NCBI GenBank assembly: GCA_004560915.1
Contig: SFTR01000006.1
Coordinates: 1 to 26,095, forward strand
Length of the DNA: 26,095 nucleotides
Source of the DNA: a bacterium
GTDB lineage: Bacteria; Bacillota_I; Bacilli_A; RF39; UBA660
Reading direction: 5' to 3'
Translations under genes and position numbers: made by a program
Notes under the pieces: model-generated
What the model was told of the DNA's origin: nothing
Database searches by the model: none
The model's input: only the letters and a program-made list of their open reading frames with translations
Shown: one piece after another, positions 7,995 through 15,210 of the stretch
How the letters are laid out: every line of letters starts with the position of its first letter
Position numbering within the stretch: position 1 is the first letter of the stretch

Positions 7995-9086
7995 TTAATT
8001 ATTTATAAACTTATTTTTAAATTCTTCATCATCAAAATAGTTAATTCCAATATCTTTTTTAACTTTATTAAGTAATATATTAGTATGTTCTACTGCTTTT
8101 AAGGTACCTTGTCTTAACATTTCAAATACTTCTAGTTTACGTTTTTCATAATTTTCACGTCTTGTTCTAATAGGTTCCATTACTTCTTGCATAACATCAT
8201 TTAAGAATCTCTTAACTTTCATATCACCTAAACCACCACGTTCATAGTGTGCTTTTAATTCATCTAGATTTTTATATTCAGGTAAGTATTTCTTAAAATG
8301 CTCATCTGTAGCAAATGCTTCTAAATATATAAATACTGTATTATTTTTAGTATCTCCTGGATCCTCTACTTTAATATGATTTGGATCAGTATACATACTC
8401 ATAACTTTTCTCTTTATTTCTTCACTTGTGTCTTTCAAATATATACAGTTACCAAGAGATTTACTCATCTTAGCATTTCCATCAGTACCAGGAAGTCTTG
8501 AACATTTTTCATTATCTGGAAGTATTGCTTCAGGTAATACTAAAGTATCAGTTTTATATATTCTATTAAATGCATTAACTATTTCACGAGTTTGTTCTAT
8601 CATTGGAAGTTGATCATCCCCTACTGGAACATACTTAGCCCCAAAAGCAGTTATATCAGCAGCTTGACTAATTGGATAAGTAAAGAATCCTACTGGTATA
8701 TTATTTTCAAAATTTCTAAGTTTAATTTCATTTTTAATAGTTGGATTTCTTTGAAGTCTAGCAACTGTTACTAAGTTTGAATAATACATTGGAAGTTCAT
8801 ATAAAGCAGGTATAGCACTTTGTAATACAAATGTTGTTTTATCTGGTTCTAAACCTGCAGCTAAATAATCAAGCATAACCTCCATTACATTTTCTCTAAT
8901 CTTCTCTGAATTATCTGCATTATCAGTAAGTGCTTGCAAATCAGCTATCATAACAAATTGATTATATTTTCCACTATTTTGTATTTCTACACGTTTTCTA
9001 AGTGACCCAACATAATGTCCTATATGTAATGGACCTGTAGGTCTATCTCCTGTTAAAGTTATTATTTTTTCTTTCATAAATTTCAT
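7995..9086 (-). CDS. trpS: Tryptophanyl-tRNA synthetase
   Basis: Charges tRNA-Trp with tryptophan (class I aaRS). Signature 1 is GDRPTGPLHIGHYVGSL with HIGH at 21-24; signature 2 is AKMSKSLGN with KMSKS at 206-210. Length (363 aa) is on the long side of normal. AAGGAGAG precedes two candidate ATGs, at 9086 (only 2 nt after GGAG) and 9077 (11 nt). The family usually starts just before KIITLTG, so 9077 may be the true start. The gene is controlled by a Trp T-box (9182-9420), followed by a small Trp-containing ORF (9132-9167) and a 13-bp inverted repeat ending at the Shine-Dalgarno. It probably continues into the unknown 315-aa gene. Confidence 0.97.
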   Translation of the reverse strand: MKFMKEKIITLTGDRPTGPLHIGHYVGSLRKRVEIQNSGKYNQFVMIADLQALTDNADNSEKIRENVMEVMLDYLAAGLEPDKTTFVLQSAIPALYELPMYYSNLVTVARLQRNPTIKNEIKLRNFENNIPVGFFTYPISQAADITAFGAKYVPVGDDQLPMIEQTREIVNAFNRIYKTDTLVLPEAILPDNEKCSRLPGTDGNAKMSKSLGNCIYLKDTSEEIKRKVMSMYTDPNHIKVEDPGDTKNNTVFIYLEAFATDEHFKKYLPEYKNLDELKAHYERGGLGDMKVKRFLNDVMQEVMEPIRTRRENYEKRKLEVFEMLRQGTLKAVEHTNILLNKVKKDIGINYFDDEEFKNKFINN

Positions 9087-9092
9087 CTCTCC

Positions 9093-9135
9093 TTAAATAT
9101 TAATATTTTTTATTTTTTTAGTTATTAATATTTAA
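9093..9135 (-). repeat. 13-bp perfect inverted repeat next to the trpS ribosome binding site
   Basis: Arms TTAAATATTAATA (9123-9135) and TATTAATATTTAA (9093-9105) are separated by a 17-nt A-rich loop on the minus strand. The proximal arm runs straight into GGAGAG of trpS. The distal arm contains the stop codon of the 11-aa ORF. There is no following U-tract on the minus strand, so it is not a terminator; a translational control hairpin or mRNA stabiliser is more likely. Confidence 0.7.
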
Positions 9136-9167
9136 CACCATCGAAAATCCTTATAATATTTTATCAT
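9132..9167 (-). CDS. Putative 11-aa leader peptide with a Trp codon, upstream of trpS
   Basis: MIKYYKDFRWC followed by TAA. A good ribosome binding site (GAGGTG, 4 nt before the ATG) makes translation plausible. The Trp codon is the tenth, and the stop codon lies in the distal arm of the 13-bp inverted repeat that abuts the trpS Shine-Dalgarno. A ribosome finishing this ORF would therefore melt that hairpin. In Bacillus subtilis, rtpA (anti-TRAP) has a comparable order: a Trp T-box, then a short leader peptide with Trp codons controlling translation. Here there is only one Trp codon, so the role is inferred and could be coincidence. Confidence 0.4.
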   Translation of the reverse strand: MIKYYKDFRWC

Positions 9168-9181
9168 TTCACACCTCTAAT

Positions 9182-9212
9182 AAAAAAATCTTACCCTAAA
9201 CTAGGATAAGAT
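9182..9212 (-). terminator. T-box terminator of the trpS leader
   Basis: Nine-bp stem ATCTTATCC/GGGTAAGAT (9204-9212 and 9188-9196, one G-U) with a 7-nt loop and T7 on the minus strand. It lies immediately after the T-box sequence, as expected for the terminator that competes with the antiterminator. Confidence 0.92.
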
Positions 9213-9420
9213 TTATAATTCTTATTTTGCCACCTAAAATAGCTTACCTATACCATCATATAGTCCTTTTGTTAACGAAGATGAGTACTTCGTATTATCC
9301 TACTTTTAATTCAGATAATCTTTCATTGGCCCATTCAATATAATCAATCTTATGACTTTCCATCAACCAGTCACTTTCTATAAAGAATCATATATCTACT
9401 CTTCCAAATCAACAATTTAC
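9182..9420 (-). promoter_or_regulatory. Tryptophan-specific T-box leader of trpS
   Basis: Reading the minus strand from the predicted transcription start: GAGTAGAT (the AGUA-type lower stem I element), then GTGACTGGTTGATGG with AAAGTCA (apical stem I). Next is GAATGGGCC, in which TGG (9331-9333) is the specifier codon. Stem III follows (ACGAAG/CTTCGT around 9275-9292), then the T-box AGGTGGCAA (9227-9235) and the terminator. UGGC in the T-box can pair with GCCA, the 3' end of a tRNA-Trp with discriminator G. Uncharged tRNA-Trp would stabilise the antiterminator and allow transcription of trpS. Confidence 0.92.
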
Positions 9421-9426
9421 GAGTAA

Positions 9427-9455
9427 ATTATAATATATTTTTTATACGTTGTCAA
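9427..9455 (-). promoter_or_regulatory. Promoter of the trpS T-box transcript
   Basis: Consensus sigma-A promoter on the minus strand: TTGACA (9450-9455), 17-nt spacer, TATAAT (9427-9432). The -35 begins 3 nt after the stop codon of the SDR gene; no terminator separates them, so some read-through into the T-box is possible. Confidence 0.9.
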
Positions 9456-9458
9456 CTT

Positions 9459-10241
9459 TTATACTCCAACACTCATAGTTTCAGGAAGTGTACTACCACC
9501 ATCTATTACTATTCCTTGTCCAGTTATATAACTTGCTTCATCACTTGCAAGAAAAGCAGCTAGTTCTCCTAACTCTTCTATAGTTCCAAGTCTCTTCATT
9601 GGAATACCTATTCTAATTCCTTCTATAACACTTTTTGGGTCTTCACTATTAGAATCTTTTGCAATACCATCTACCATTGGTGTCATTATATATCCTGGCA
9701 TTATAGCATTTACTCTTATATTTCTACTAACTAGTTCCATTGCAAGACCTTTAGTAAATCCTATTAATGCAGCCTTGGTAGTCGCATAAGCACATTCTCC
9801 AGTATCAGCTACCATAGGTCCAGTAACACTAGATAAATTAACAATACTACCATTATCATTAAAATATTTAAGACATGATTTAGTTACATTCCAAGTACCT
9901 TTTATATTAACATCAAAATGAAAATCTCTAACTTCATCACTCATATCCATAAAATTTTCTATTTTTGCAACACCTGCATTATTAACAAGCACATCAATAT
10001 TACCAAATATCTCTTTTGTCTTCTCTATAGCTTCATTTACTTTATCTTTATCTCTTATATCAGCATGAAAACCTATAACATCATGTCCCTCGTTATTAAG
10101 TTTAGCCACTATAGCACTTACTGACTCATCATAATCAATAATAGATACTTTAGCTCCATATTTTAAGAATACTTTAACTATTCCAAGACCATTACCCATA
10201 GCCCCACCTGTTACTACACATACTTTATTCTTTAATTTCAT
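9459..10241 (-). CDS. ucpA: Short-chain dehydrogenase/reductase, UcpA-type
   Basis: A classical SDR of 260 aa. The nucleotide-binding motif is TGGAMGNGLG (11-20). An acidic residue (D36) at the end of the second strand suggests NAD(H) rather than NADP(H). NNAG lies at 87-90 and the catalytic Ser-Tyr-Lys is S137/S138, Y152 and K156 (YATTK). The C-terminal sequence IDGGSTLPETMSVGV is the ending typical of UcpA-like oxidoreductases, hence the symbol. Substrate unknown. The start has GAGGTGAATT before the ATG. It lies between a membrane thioredoxin-like gene (upstream, separated by a terminator) and the trpS T-box, and appears to be a single-gene unit. Confidence 0.85.
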   Translation of the reverse strand: MKLKNKVCVVTGGAMGNGLGIVKVFLKYGAKVSIIDYDESVSAIVAKLNNEGHDVIGFHADIRDKDKVNEAIEKTKEIFGNIDVLVNNAGVAKIENFMDMSDEVRDFHFDVNIKGTWNVTKSCLKYFNDNGSIVNLSSVTGPMVADTGECAYATTKAALIGFTKGLAMELVSRNIRVNAIMPGYIMTPMVDGIAKDSNSEDPKSVIEGIRIGIPMKRLGTIEELGELAAFLASDEASYITGQGIVIDGGSTLPETMSVGV

Positions 10242-10265
10242 AATTCACCTCAATTTTATAATAAC

Positions 10266-10293
10266 AAAAAAGTAACCCAATTAATAGTTACTT
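10266..10293 (-). terminator. Intrinsic terminator of the thioredoxin-like gene
   Basis: Seven-bp stem AAGTAAC/GTTACTT (10287-10293 and 10270-10276) with a 10-nt loop and T6 on the minus strand. The TAA stop (10288-10290) is inside the stem. Confidence 0.85.
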
Positions 10294-10908
10294 ATTACAA
10301 TCAGTTGTACAATAATCAAAAGAAACATCATTAATCATTTTAGATAATCTATTCTTAAGACCATCCAAATCTTCATTTTTCCAATAATCTTCAGGTTTTT
10401 CATATCCTTTAGTATCATAAGATGTTTCATCATCAAAACCAACAATTTTACCTTTATTAACAGCTATAACAGCAGGCACATAAATTCTCTTATTTCCTTC
10501 TTCATCATATTTTAAATAATCTTTTAATAATTCAACAGTTTTCTTATAATCATCAGTATTATTCTTTCTATCTTTTAAAATATTAAAATAATATATTTTA
10601 TCTAATTTTGCCTTTTTAGCAACTTCATTCAAATAAGGAACATATCCTTTACACCAAGGACATTCAGGAAAACCCAAATACACAATTCCAGTACCATTTT
10701 TAAGTATTTTATTTATTTCTTCAAGTGTTTTATAAACAAATACATTATCATTATCAATAGAATATTCACTGGCGAATTTTTCAGCATCTGTTTCTTTATT
10801 TTCTATACTTGTGAATACTTTATAGAATCCGATACTACATGCTAAGACTAAAACTACTATTCCAATAATGGTATATAATTTTTTGTTCTTTTTATCTTTT
10901 TTCTTCAT
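10288..10908 (-). CDS. Membrane-anchored thioredoxin-like protein
   Basis: A 206-aa protein with a Lys-rich cytoplasmic start, one signal-anchor helix (about 11-31) and an external thioredoxin fold. The active site is CPWC at 83-86 in YLGFPECPWCKGYVP; P145 in YVPAVIAV fits the cis-proline. A further C-x3-C (DYCTTDC) at the very end is unusual and may form a second disulfide. The domain resembles proteins often annotated as bacteriocin-transport accessory or thioredoxin-family proteins of Gram-positive bacteria. The likely role is a disulfide or thiol reaction outside the membrane, but no partner gene is visible. It is a second, unrelated-in-context membrane thioredoxin besides the fusion at 1900-2721. 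Confidence 0.82.
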   Translation of the reverse strand: MKKKDKKNKKLYTIIGIVVLVLACSIGFYKVFTSIENKETDAEKFASEYSIDNDNVFVYKTLEEINKILKNGTGIVYLGFPECPWCKGYVPYLNEVAKKAKLDKIYYFNILKDRKNNTDDYKKTVELLKDYLKYDEEGNKRIYVPAVIAVNKGKIVGFDDETSYDTKGYEKPEDYWKNEDLDGLKNRLSKMINDVSFDYCTTDCNK

Positions 10909-10964
10909 AATCTACATCCTTACATTATCATTTTAATATATTTTTATAAAAAATACTATAAATT

Positions 10965-10987
10965 TTAAGTTTAGATACTAAACTTAA
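10965..10987 (-). repeat. 10-bp palindrome between XRE regulator and thioredoxin-like gene
   Basis: TTAAGTTTAG/CTAAACTTAA with a 3-nt spacer, starting 8 nt after the stop codon of the XRE gene. A T-rich stretch (AAATTTATAGTATTTTTTAT) follows on the minus strand but not directly. It could be a terminator of the regulator gene, an operator for it, or both. Confidence 0.5.
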
Positions 10988-10994
10988 GGTTGAG

Positions 10995-11687
10995 TTATTT
11001 ATTACAACTAGCAAGTGATAATGGAATTTTATATGTAGTAGTTTTACCATTCTTACTAGCAAGTATTTCAATATATAAATGATTATTACTATAACTCTTA
11101 CAATTAGATTCATAATCATCTATTACAAATTCTACTTCATGTAAATATTCTTCAAGAGTAACATTTTCTTCCTTTTTATATTCACTTATTTTAGTAGTTA
11201 CATCATCATGAGAATCATAAAGAATACATTCTATATTATCATAAGTATTATTATCATCTCCACCACAATATTTAACATTAGAAATATATATAGAAGATTT
11301 ATCTTTATTATAAGATATACTTCCTGATATAGTAAAATCTTTACATGAAGCACTTAATGTTTTAAATTCAAACTTTTCTTTATGAAAAAACATAAGTCCA
11401 ACAAGAAGTAATAACAGAATAACTAAAACTATAATAATAGGTATATAATATTTATGACTTTTACTTTTACTTACACTTTTATTTTCACCATCAAGTATAT
11501 CATCTATATTTATATTAAAATCTTTACTCATTTGTTTTATTATAGAAATATCTGGTATATTTTTACCATTTTCCCATTTACTTACTGCTTGATAGGTAAC
11601 ACCATATTTAAGAGCTAAATCAGCTTGAGTTAAATTATTATTTTTTCTAAGTTCTTTAATAAATTTTCCAATTTTCTCTTGATCCAT
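10995..11687 (-). CDS. Membrane-anchored XRE-family transcriptional regulator
   Basis: A 230-aa protein. The N-terminal helix-turn-helix (about residues 5-60) has the XRE/Cro pattern KELRKNNNLTQADLALKYGVT followed by YQAVSKWENGKNIPD. A Lys/Ser-rich linker leads to one strong transmembrane helix (about 82-103). A C-terminal extracytoplasmic domain of about 120 residues contains four cysteines and many acidic residues. This layout suggests a one-component sensor that reads an outside or membrane signal and binds DNA. The ATG at 11687 has GGAG with 5-nt spacing; an in-frame ATG at 11702 lies upstream of that Shine-Dalgarno and is less likely. The target is unknown; the adjacent thioredoxin-like gene and the palindrome at 10965-10987 are candidates. 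Confidence 0.85.
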   Translation of the reverse strand: MDQEKIGKFIKELRKNNNLTQADLALKYGVTYQAVSKWENGKNIPDISIIKQMSKDFNINIDDILDGENKSVSKSKSHKYYIPIIIVLVILLLLLVGLMFFHKEKFEFKTLSASCKDFTISGSISYNKDKSSIYISNVKYCGGDDNNTYDNIECILYDSHDDVTTKISEYKKEENVTLEEYLHEVEFVIDDYESNCKSYSNNHLYIEILASKNGKTTTYKIPLSLASCNK

Positions 11688-11714
11688 ATTTACTCCATTC
11701 ATAAGTATTATATC

Positions 11715-11742
11715 AAAAAAAGAATAATTTTTAAATTACTCT
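11715..11742 (-). terminator. Intrinsic terminator of the J-domain gene
   Basis: Ten-bp stem AGAGTAATTT/AAATTATTCT (11733-11742 and 11721-11730, one G-U, the innermost pair probably open) then T7 on the minus strand. The TAA stop at 11736-11738 is part of the stem. Confidence 0.85.
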
Positions 11743-13394
11743 TTTTCTTTTCTATTAGTTCTAATTTTAGGTTCTCTAATACCCTTCTTTTGCATTCTAT
11801 CAGTATAATATAAGAATCTATTACTAATATCACTTTCAAGAACGCTTAATAACATTTCTCTATCTCCATAACTTTCATATTTATACTGACTAGGTCTTAA
11901 GAAATAGAATGTATCATTATTAATTAAATCTTGACTTAATACTAATTCATAACCTCCATACTGACATAATATATTTTCTTTAGTATTTTTAGTTCTTCTT
12001 GATAAGTTTACTACATTACCATTCTTAACGAATACACTAAGTGGTAACAATAAAGTATCTTTACTTACTTCTTCTTTTGTTTTAACACTCACTGAATCAC
12101 AGCCTAAAGAAATAAAGTTATCAGTATCAAGATTACCTAATATAAATGGTTCATATCTAGTACTTACTGCATCATTAGGATAACTAATAAATATATTATA
12201 CTCATCATCAGTAACCATAGATAATAATATTTTATCTTTATCTTCATCAGTAAACGAAATATTTTCAAGAACTTTTAAATTTTCAGCACTAAATTCACCA
12301 GTTTTAGCTCTATCTAATAATTTAATTATCTTTTCATAAGTATTAATAGCACTACTAATTTTATCTTTATCTTTATCAGGATTTAATACTAATAATAAAC
12401 CTTTATATTTAGCTGTTAAAGTAAGTTTTAACTTAGTAATAGTTGACTTAATACTTTTATATTCATTTATTCTTTTTTCAATTTTCATCTTAGTACTAGT
12501 AAATGATTTATTAATTATAGAAGAATCTATTTGTTCTATTAAATCACTATTTTCTTCTTCACTAACAAATGATTTGTCTATTTTTCTAACACTTCTTACT
12601 AAAGCAAGATATTCTTTTCTATGTTTTTCAAAATAATTAGATATTCCTTTAACTTTAGTTTTAAAAACTCTAAAAATTTCTCTTTCTTCTTCACTAGTTA
12701 AATTAGAGTTTTCTAAGATACTTTTATAATATTCTCTAAGTTCTAAGAAAGACTTACTAAATGAATAGTCTTCATCACATAAATTATTTGATACAATTTT
12801 ATCTAAAGCATTATTTATATATACATTTCTTGCTTTTTTCATACCATTTAATCTTGTTAAGAAAGTATCTACATCAGTATTATAATCTAACTCATATTTA
12901 AATGAATTAGGTATTTTATTAGCTAAACGATATCTAGTTTCTTCATTTCTATAAGTAACTGTAATTAAACCATAAAACATATCTAATGCTCTTCTTAATT
13001 CTTCATTATTAGTAGCATTTTCAATATTACATTTATTATATAGATTAACTACATCATTTTTAAGTTTAGAATCACTAGCACTTTCAAAGTATTTACGTAA
13101 ATTAGACATGGCCCTTGCTTTATTCATAAAGAATATAACATCATCACCCATATCAAAATCATTACTTTTAGTAGTTTTATTTACTCTATCAATATGTTGT
13201 TTTAAATAATCATAAGCATTATTAATATCAATAGTTTTTTGATTATATTCTTTAAGTTCAATTTCACTTGAACTGGCATGTTTATCTGGATGATATTGTT
13301 TTATTAATTCTCTATATCTTTTAGTTATCATTTCTATAGTTAATATTGTATCTAAATCAAATCCTAATATAATTCTAGCATTTGCAATTGACAT
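11736..13394 (-). CDS. Large J-domain protein of unknown function
   Basis: A 552-aa protein with an N-terminal J domain (about 5-70) containing the HPD motif at 35-37 (KQYHPDKH), which stimulates Hsp70 (DnaK) ATPase. It lacks the Gly/Phe region and zinc-finger repeats of DnaJ. Instead it has about 300 residues of charged helices, probably coiled coil, and a C-terminal beta-rich part (from about 385: YEPFILGNLDTDNFISLG and LCQYGGYELVLSQDL) ending in a basic tail. It is therefore a class C J-protein with an unrecognised client domain. The start is the ATG at 13394 after AAAGGGGGG; an in-frame TTG at 13415 lies upstream of that ribosome binding site. A consensus promoter is at 13426-13454. Confidence 0.85.
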   Translation of the reverse strand: MSIANARIILGFDLDTILTIEMITKRYRELIKQYHPDKHASSSEIELKEYNQKTIDINNAYDYLKQHIDRVNKTTKSNDFDMGDDVIFFMNKARAMSNLRKYFESASDSKLKNDVVNLYNKCNIENATNNEELRRALDMFYGLITVTYRNEETRYRLANKIPNSFKYELDYNTDVDTFLTRLNGMKKARNVYINNALDKIVSNNLCDEDYSFSKSFLELREYYKSILENSNLTSEEEREIFRVFKTKVKGISNYFEKHRKEYLALVRSVRKIDKSFVSEEENSDLIEQIDSSIINKSFTSTKMKIEKRINEYKSIKSTITKLKLTLTAKYKGLLLVLNPDKDKDKISSAINTYEKIIKLLDRAKTGEFSAENLKVLENISFTDEDKDKILLSMVTDDEYNIFISYPNDAVSTRYEPFILGNLDTDNFISLGCDSVSVKTKEEVSKDTLLLPLSVFVKNGNVVNLSRRTKNTKENILCQYGGYELVLSQDLINNDTFYFLRPSQYKYESYGDREMLLSVLESDISNRFLYYTDRMQKKGIREPKIRTNRKEKE

Positions 13395-13425
13395 AATTAA
13401 CCCCCCTTTATCCAAAAGCTACTAC

Positions 13426-13454
13426 ATTATATCACATTTGATACAATAAGTCAA
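13426..13454 (-). promoter_or_regulatory. Promoter of the J-domain gene
   Basis: TTGACT (13449-13454), 17-nt spacer, TATAAT (13426-13431) on the minus strand, with TGTGA directly before the -10 (extended -10). The sequence is strikingly like the leader-peptide promoter at 17121-17149. Confidence 0.85.
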
Positions 13455-13462
13455 ATAAAAGC

Positions 13463-13485
13463 AAAAAGACTACTTATTAGTAGCC
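13463..13485 (-). terminator. Intrinsic terminator of the DHH phosphoesterase gene
   Basis: Seven-bp stem GGCTACT/AGTAGTC (13479-13485 and 13468-13474, one G-U), 4-nt loop, T5 on the minus strand. The stem is built from the last codons and the TAG stop (13470-13472). Confidence 0.85.
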
Positions 13486-14534
13486 TTATTTTTTATAGTA
13501 AGTTTCATACATTGTTTATTAACAAATGATATATCAACATTCTCTATGAATGCTCCAGGAAGCAGTATACTTACAAGATATGATTTTATTTCAGGAAGTG
13601 TTTTTCCTTTTATTTTAGCAGCTGCTGAGTATTCATTTCCGCCACCACCAAATAATCTCATTATTTTAGATACATCTATAAGTCCTTTACTTCTAGCACT
13701 CATACTTATCGTCTCATCATCTATATATGCCATTGCAAAACTACAATTAATATTGTATTTAAGTAAGTAATCCGCTGCTTTAGCAATATCTTCAGGTTCA
13801 TATATTCTTCCACTATCTTCAGAATCAGATGCTATTGCAAACATAAATGTTTGAAAATCAGTATTATCAACAAGTCTTTGAATAGCTCTATCATGTTCAA
13901 AATCTTCTAAAAACATATTATTAGCTATAGTTGGGTCAGCTCCTGATGCAGTAAGCATTGATGCTACCTCAAATGTTCTTGCACTAGTATTTTTACTTAA
14001 CTTATTGGTATCAAGTATTATACCAGCAAGTAAATAATTAGCATAATCAGGAGATAATTTAACTTCATATAAACTTAATAATCTTGCTACCTCTTCACAT
14101 ACACTAGATACTTTATCATCAACAAATAAATAAGGTGTCTTAATAGTATGTTCATCTGTTTTATGATGATCAATTACCATAATATTCTTAAAATCTTTTA
14201 AATATCTTTCTGTACAAAGTAAATAATCTTTATTAGCATCTACCGCTATCATAAGACTTTTATCAGTCAAATAAATAGACAAATCATTAGAACGTATAAA
14301 TTCAAAATTACCTTTAACACTATCTAAGACCTTCTTAGTTTCAACTTCTAGTTTTTCATAATCATCATCTATTACAATATAACACTTTTTATTATTTTTT
14401 TTACATATTAAAGCCATACCAATAGAAGCACCTAATGCATCAAAATCAGGCCTCATATGTGGAACTATAAATACACTATCATCTACTTCTAATAATCTAT
14501 CTAATACACCTTTAATACACTTACTCTTTTGCAT
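13470..14534 (-). CDS. Stand-alone DHH/DHHA1 phosphoesterase, GdpP-like
   Basis: A 354-aa protein with the manganese-binding motifs of the DHH family: H26, D30 and D32 in PHMRPDFDALG, D99 in AVDANKD, DHH at 122-124 and D175 in GIILDTNKLS. The DHHA1 part ends SARSKGLIDVSKIMRLFGGGG, then N300. The stretch ILDTNKLSKNTSARTFEVAS and the MSARS motif resemble the C-terminal half of GdpP (c-di-AMP phosphodiesterase) more than NrnA. It lacks GdpP's membrane helices, PAS and GGDEF domains. The usual GGGGH substrate-contact His is Asn here. Likely substrates are c-di-AMP, pApA or nanoRNA, undecided. GGAG lies 5 nt before the ATG, with a TATAAT upstream. Confidence 0.85.
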   Translation of the reverse strand: MQKSKCIKGVLDRLLEVDDSVFIVPHMRPDFDALGASIGMALICKKNNKKCYIVIDDDYEKLEVETKKVLDSVKGNFEFIRSNDLSIYLTDKSLMIAVDANKDYLLCTERYLKDFKNIMVIDHHKTDEHTIKTPYLFVDDKVSSVCEEVARLLSLYEVKLSPDYANYLLAGIILDTNKLSKNTSARTFEVASMLTASGADPTIANNMFLEDFEHDRAIQRLVDNTDFQTFMFAIASDSEDSGRIYEPEDIAKAADYLLKYNINCSFAMAYIDDETISMSARSKGLIDVSKIMRLFGGGGNEYSAAAKIKGKTLPEIKSYLVSILLPGAFIENVDISFVNKQCMKLTIKNKATNK

Positions 14535-14570
14535 ATTATCTCCATTTCAAATAATACCCTATATTATAGT

Positions 14571-14604
14571 AAAAAAGACTCTAAAAAGTCAATTATGAGT
14601 CTTT
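14571..14604 (-). terminator. Intrinsic terminator of cotE
   Basis: Eight-bp stem AAAGACTC/GAGTCTTT (14597-14604 and 14574-14581) with T6 on the minus strand. The TAA stop of cotE (14593-14595) falls in the loop. Confidence 0.82.
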
Positions 14605-15135
14605 ATTATCTAAATAATTTGTATTAACACTTTTATCTATTTCATTATTTATTTCTTCTTCATCTACTATTAAATCATACTCATCTTCACTATTACTAAC
14701 AGGTATTCTTATTTTTGCATCTCCTACTATCTCAATACCAAGTTCTTTAGATATAGTATATTTAATTGTTTTATCCTCATTTGATACATCTATACATGTA
14801 GGATTCTTAAGGCTCCTAATAATGATTTCAGAGTTATCATTTAAGTCTCCATTCTCTCGTACTTTAACTCTGACTTTTTCTTCATAAAACATCTTCTTAC
14901 TTACAACATTAGTCTTAGTATTATTATCATAACTATACCATATATTAATATCATAACTTCCATTTATTTTGATATACTCTTCATCCTTCTTACCTTTTAT
15001 TTTATGATTTATTACCCAACATCCAAGTACAGTATCAACATCAGTATCAGTAGTAAGTTCATAATCATTTTTAAATGTTTTCTTCCCCTTACCAATAACA
15101 GTCTTAGTAACAATCTCTTTATAATTATTAAACAT
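14593..15135 (-). CDS. cotE: Outer spore coat morphogenetic protein CotE
   Basis: CotE assembles the outer coat of the endospore around the forespore in the mother cell. The 180-aa length and sequence fit the family: YKEIVTKTVIGKGKK, the conserved core LGCWVINHKIKG and GSYDINIWYSYDNNTKT, a middle KNPTCIDV, and the very acidic C-terminus typical of CotE. The start is the ATG at 15135 with AGGAGG 7 nt upstream; an in-frame TTG at 15141 lies between that Shine-Dalgarno and this ATG and is less likely. A possible sigma-E promoter is at 15154-15180. With the gerA-gerC-gerB operon it shows that the organism sporulates or recently did. In B. subtilis cotE lies beside ymcA and miaB (ymcB); here miaB is 13 kb away. 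Confidence 0.92.
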   Translation of the reverse strand: MFNNYKEIVTKTVIGKGKKTFKNDYELTTDTDVDTVLGCWVINHKIKGKKDEEYIKINGSYDINIWYSYDNNTKTNVVSKKMFYEEKVRVKVRENGDLNDNSEIIIRSLKNPTCIDVSNEDKTIKYTISKELGIEIVGDAKIRIPVSNSEDEYDLIVDEEEINNEIDKSVNTNYLDNKDS

Positions 15136-15153
15136 AGGCAATCCTCCTATAAT

Positions 15154-15180
15154 AGAATATGCTTAATATTTATTTTTGAT
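15154..15180 (-). promoter_or_regulatory. Possible sigma-E-type promoter of cotE
   Basis: CATATTCT (15154-15161) fits the sigma-E -10 pattern CATAnnnT, and ATCA (15177-15180) lies 15 nt upstream, slightly short of the usual 16-18. B. subtilis cotE has a sigma-E promoter. There is no sigma-A consensus here apart from an ATTATA too close to the Shine-Dalgarno. Weak evidence. Confidence 0.35.
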
Positions 15181-15210
15181 AAAAAAATAAGAGATTTTAT
15201 TAATCTCTTA
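15181..15210 (-). terminator. Intrinsic terminator of the ABC exporter gene
   Basis: Eight-bp stem TAAGAGAT/ATCTCTTA (15203-15210 and 15188-15195), 7-nt loop, T7 on the minus strand, starting directly after the TAG stop (15211-15213). Confidence 0.88.

Noticed and set aside
10928..11119. 63-codon minus-strand frame overlapping the XRE gene
   Set aside because: It overlaps the 3' end of the regulator in another frame, has no Shine-Dalgarno, and its sequence is Ile/Leu/Lys noise.
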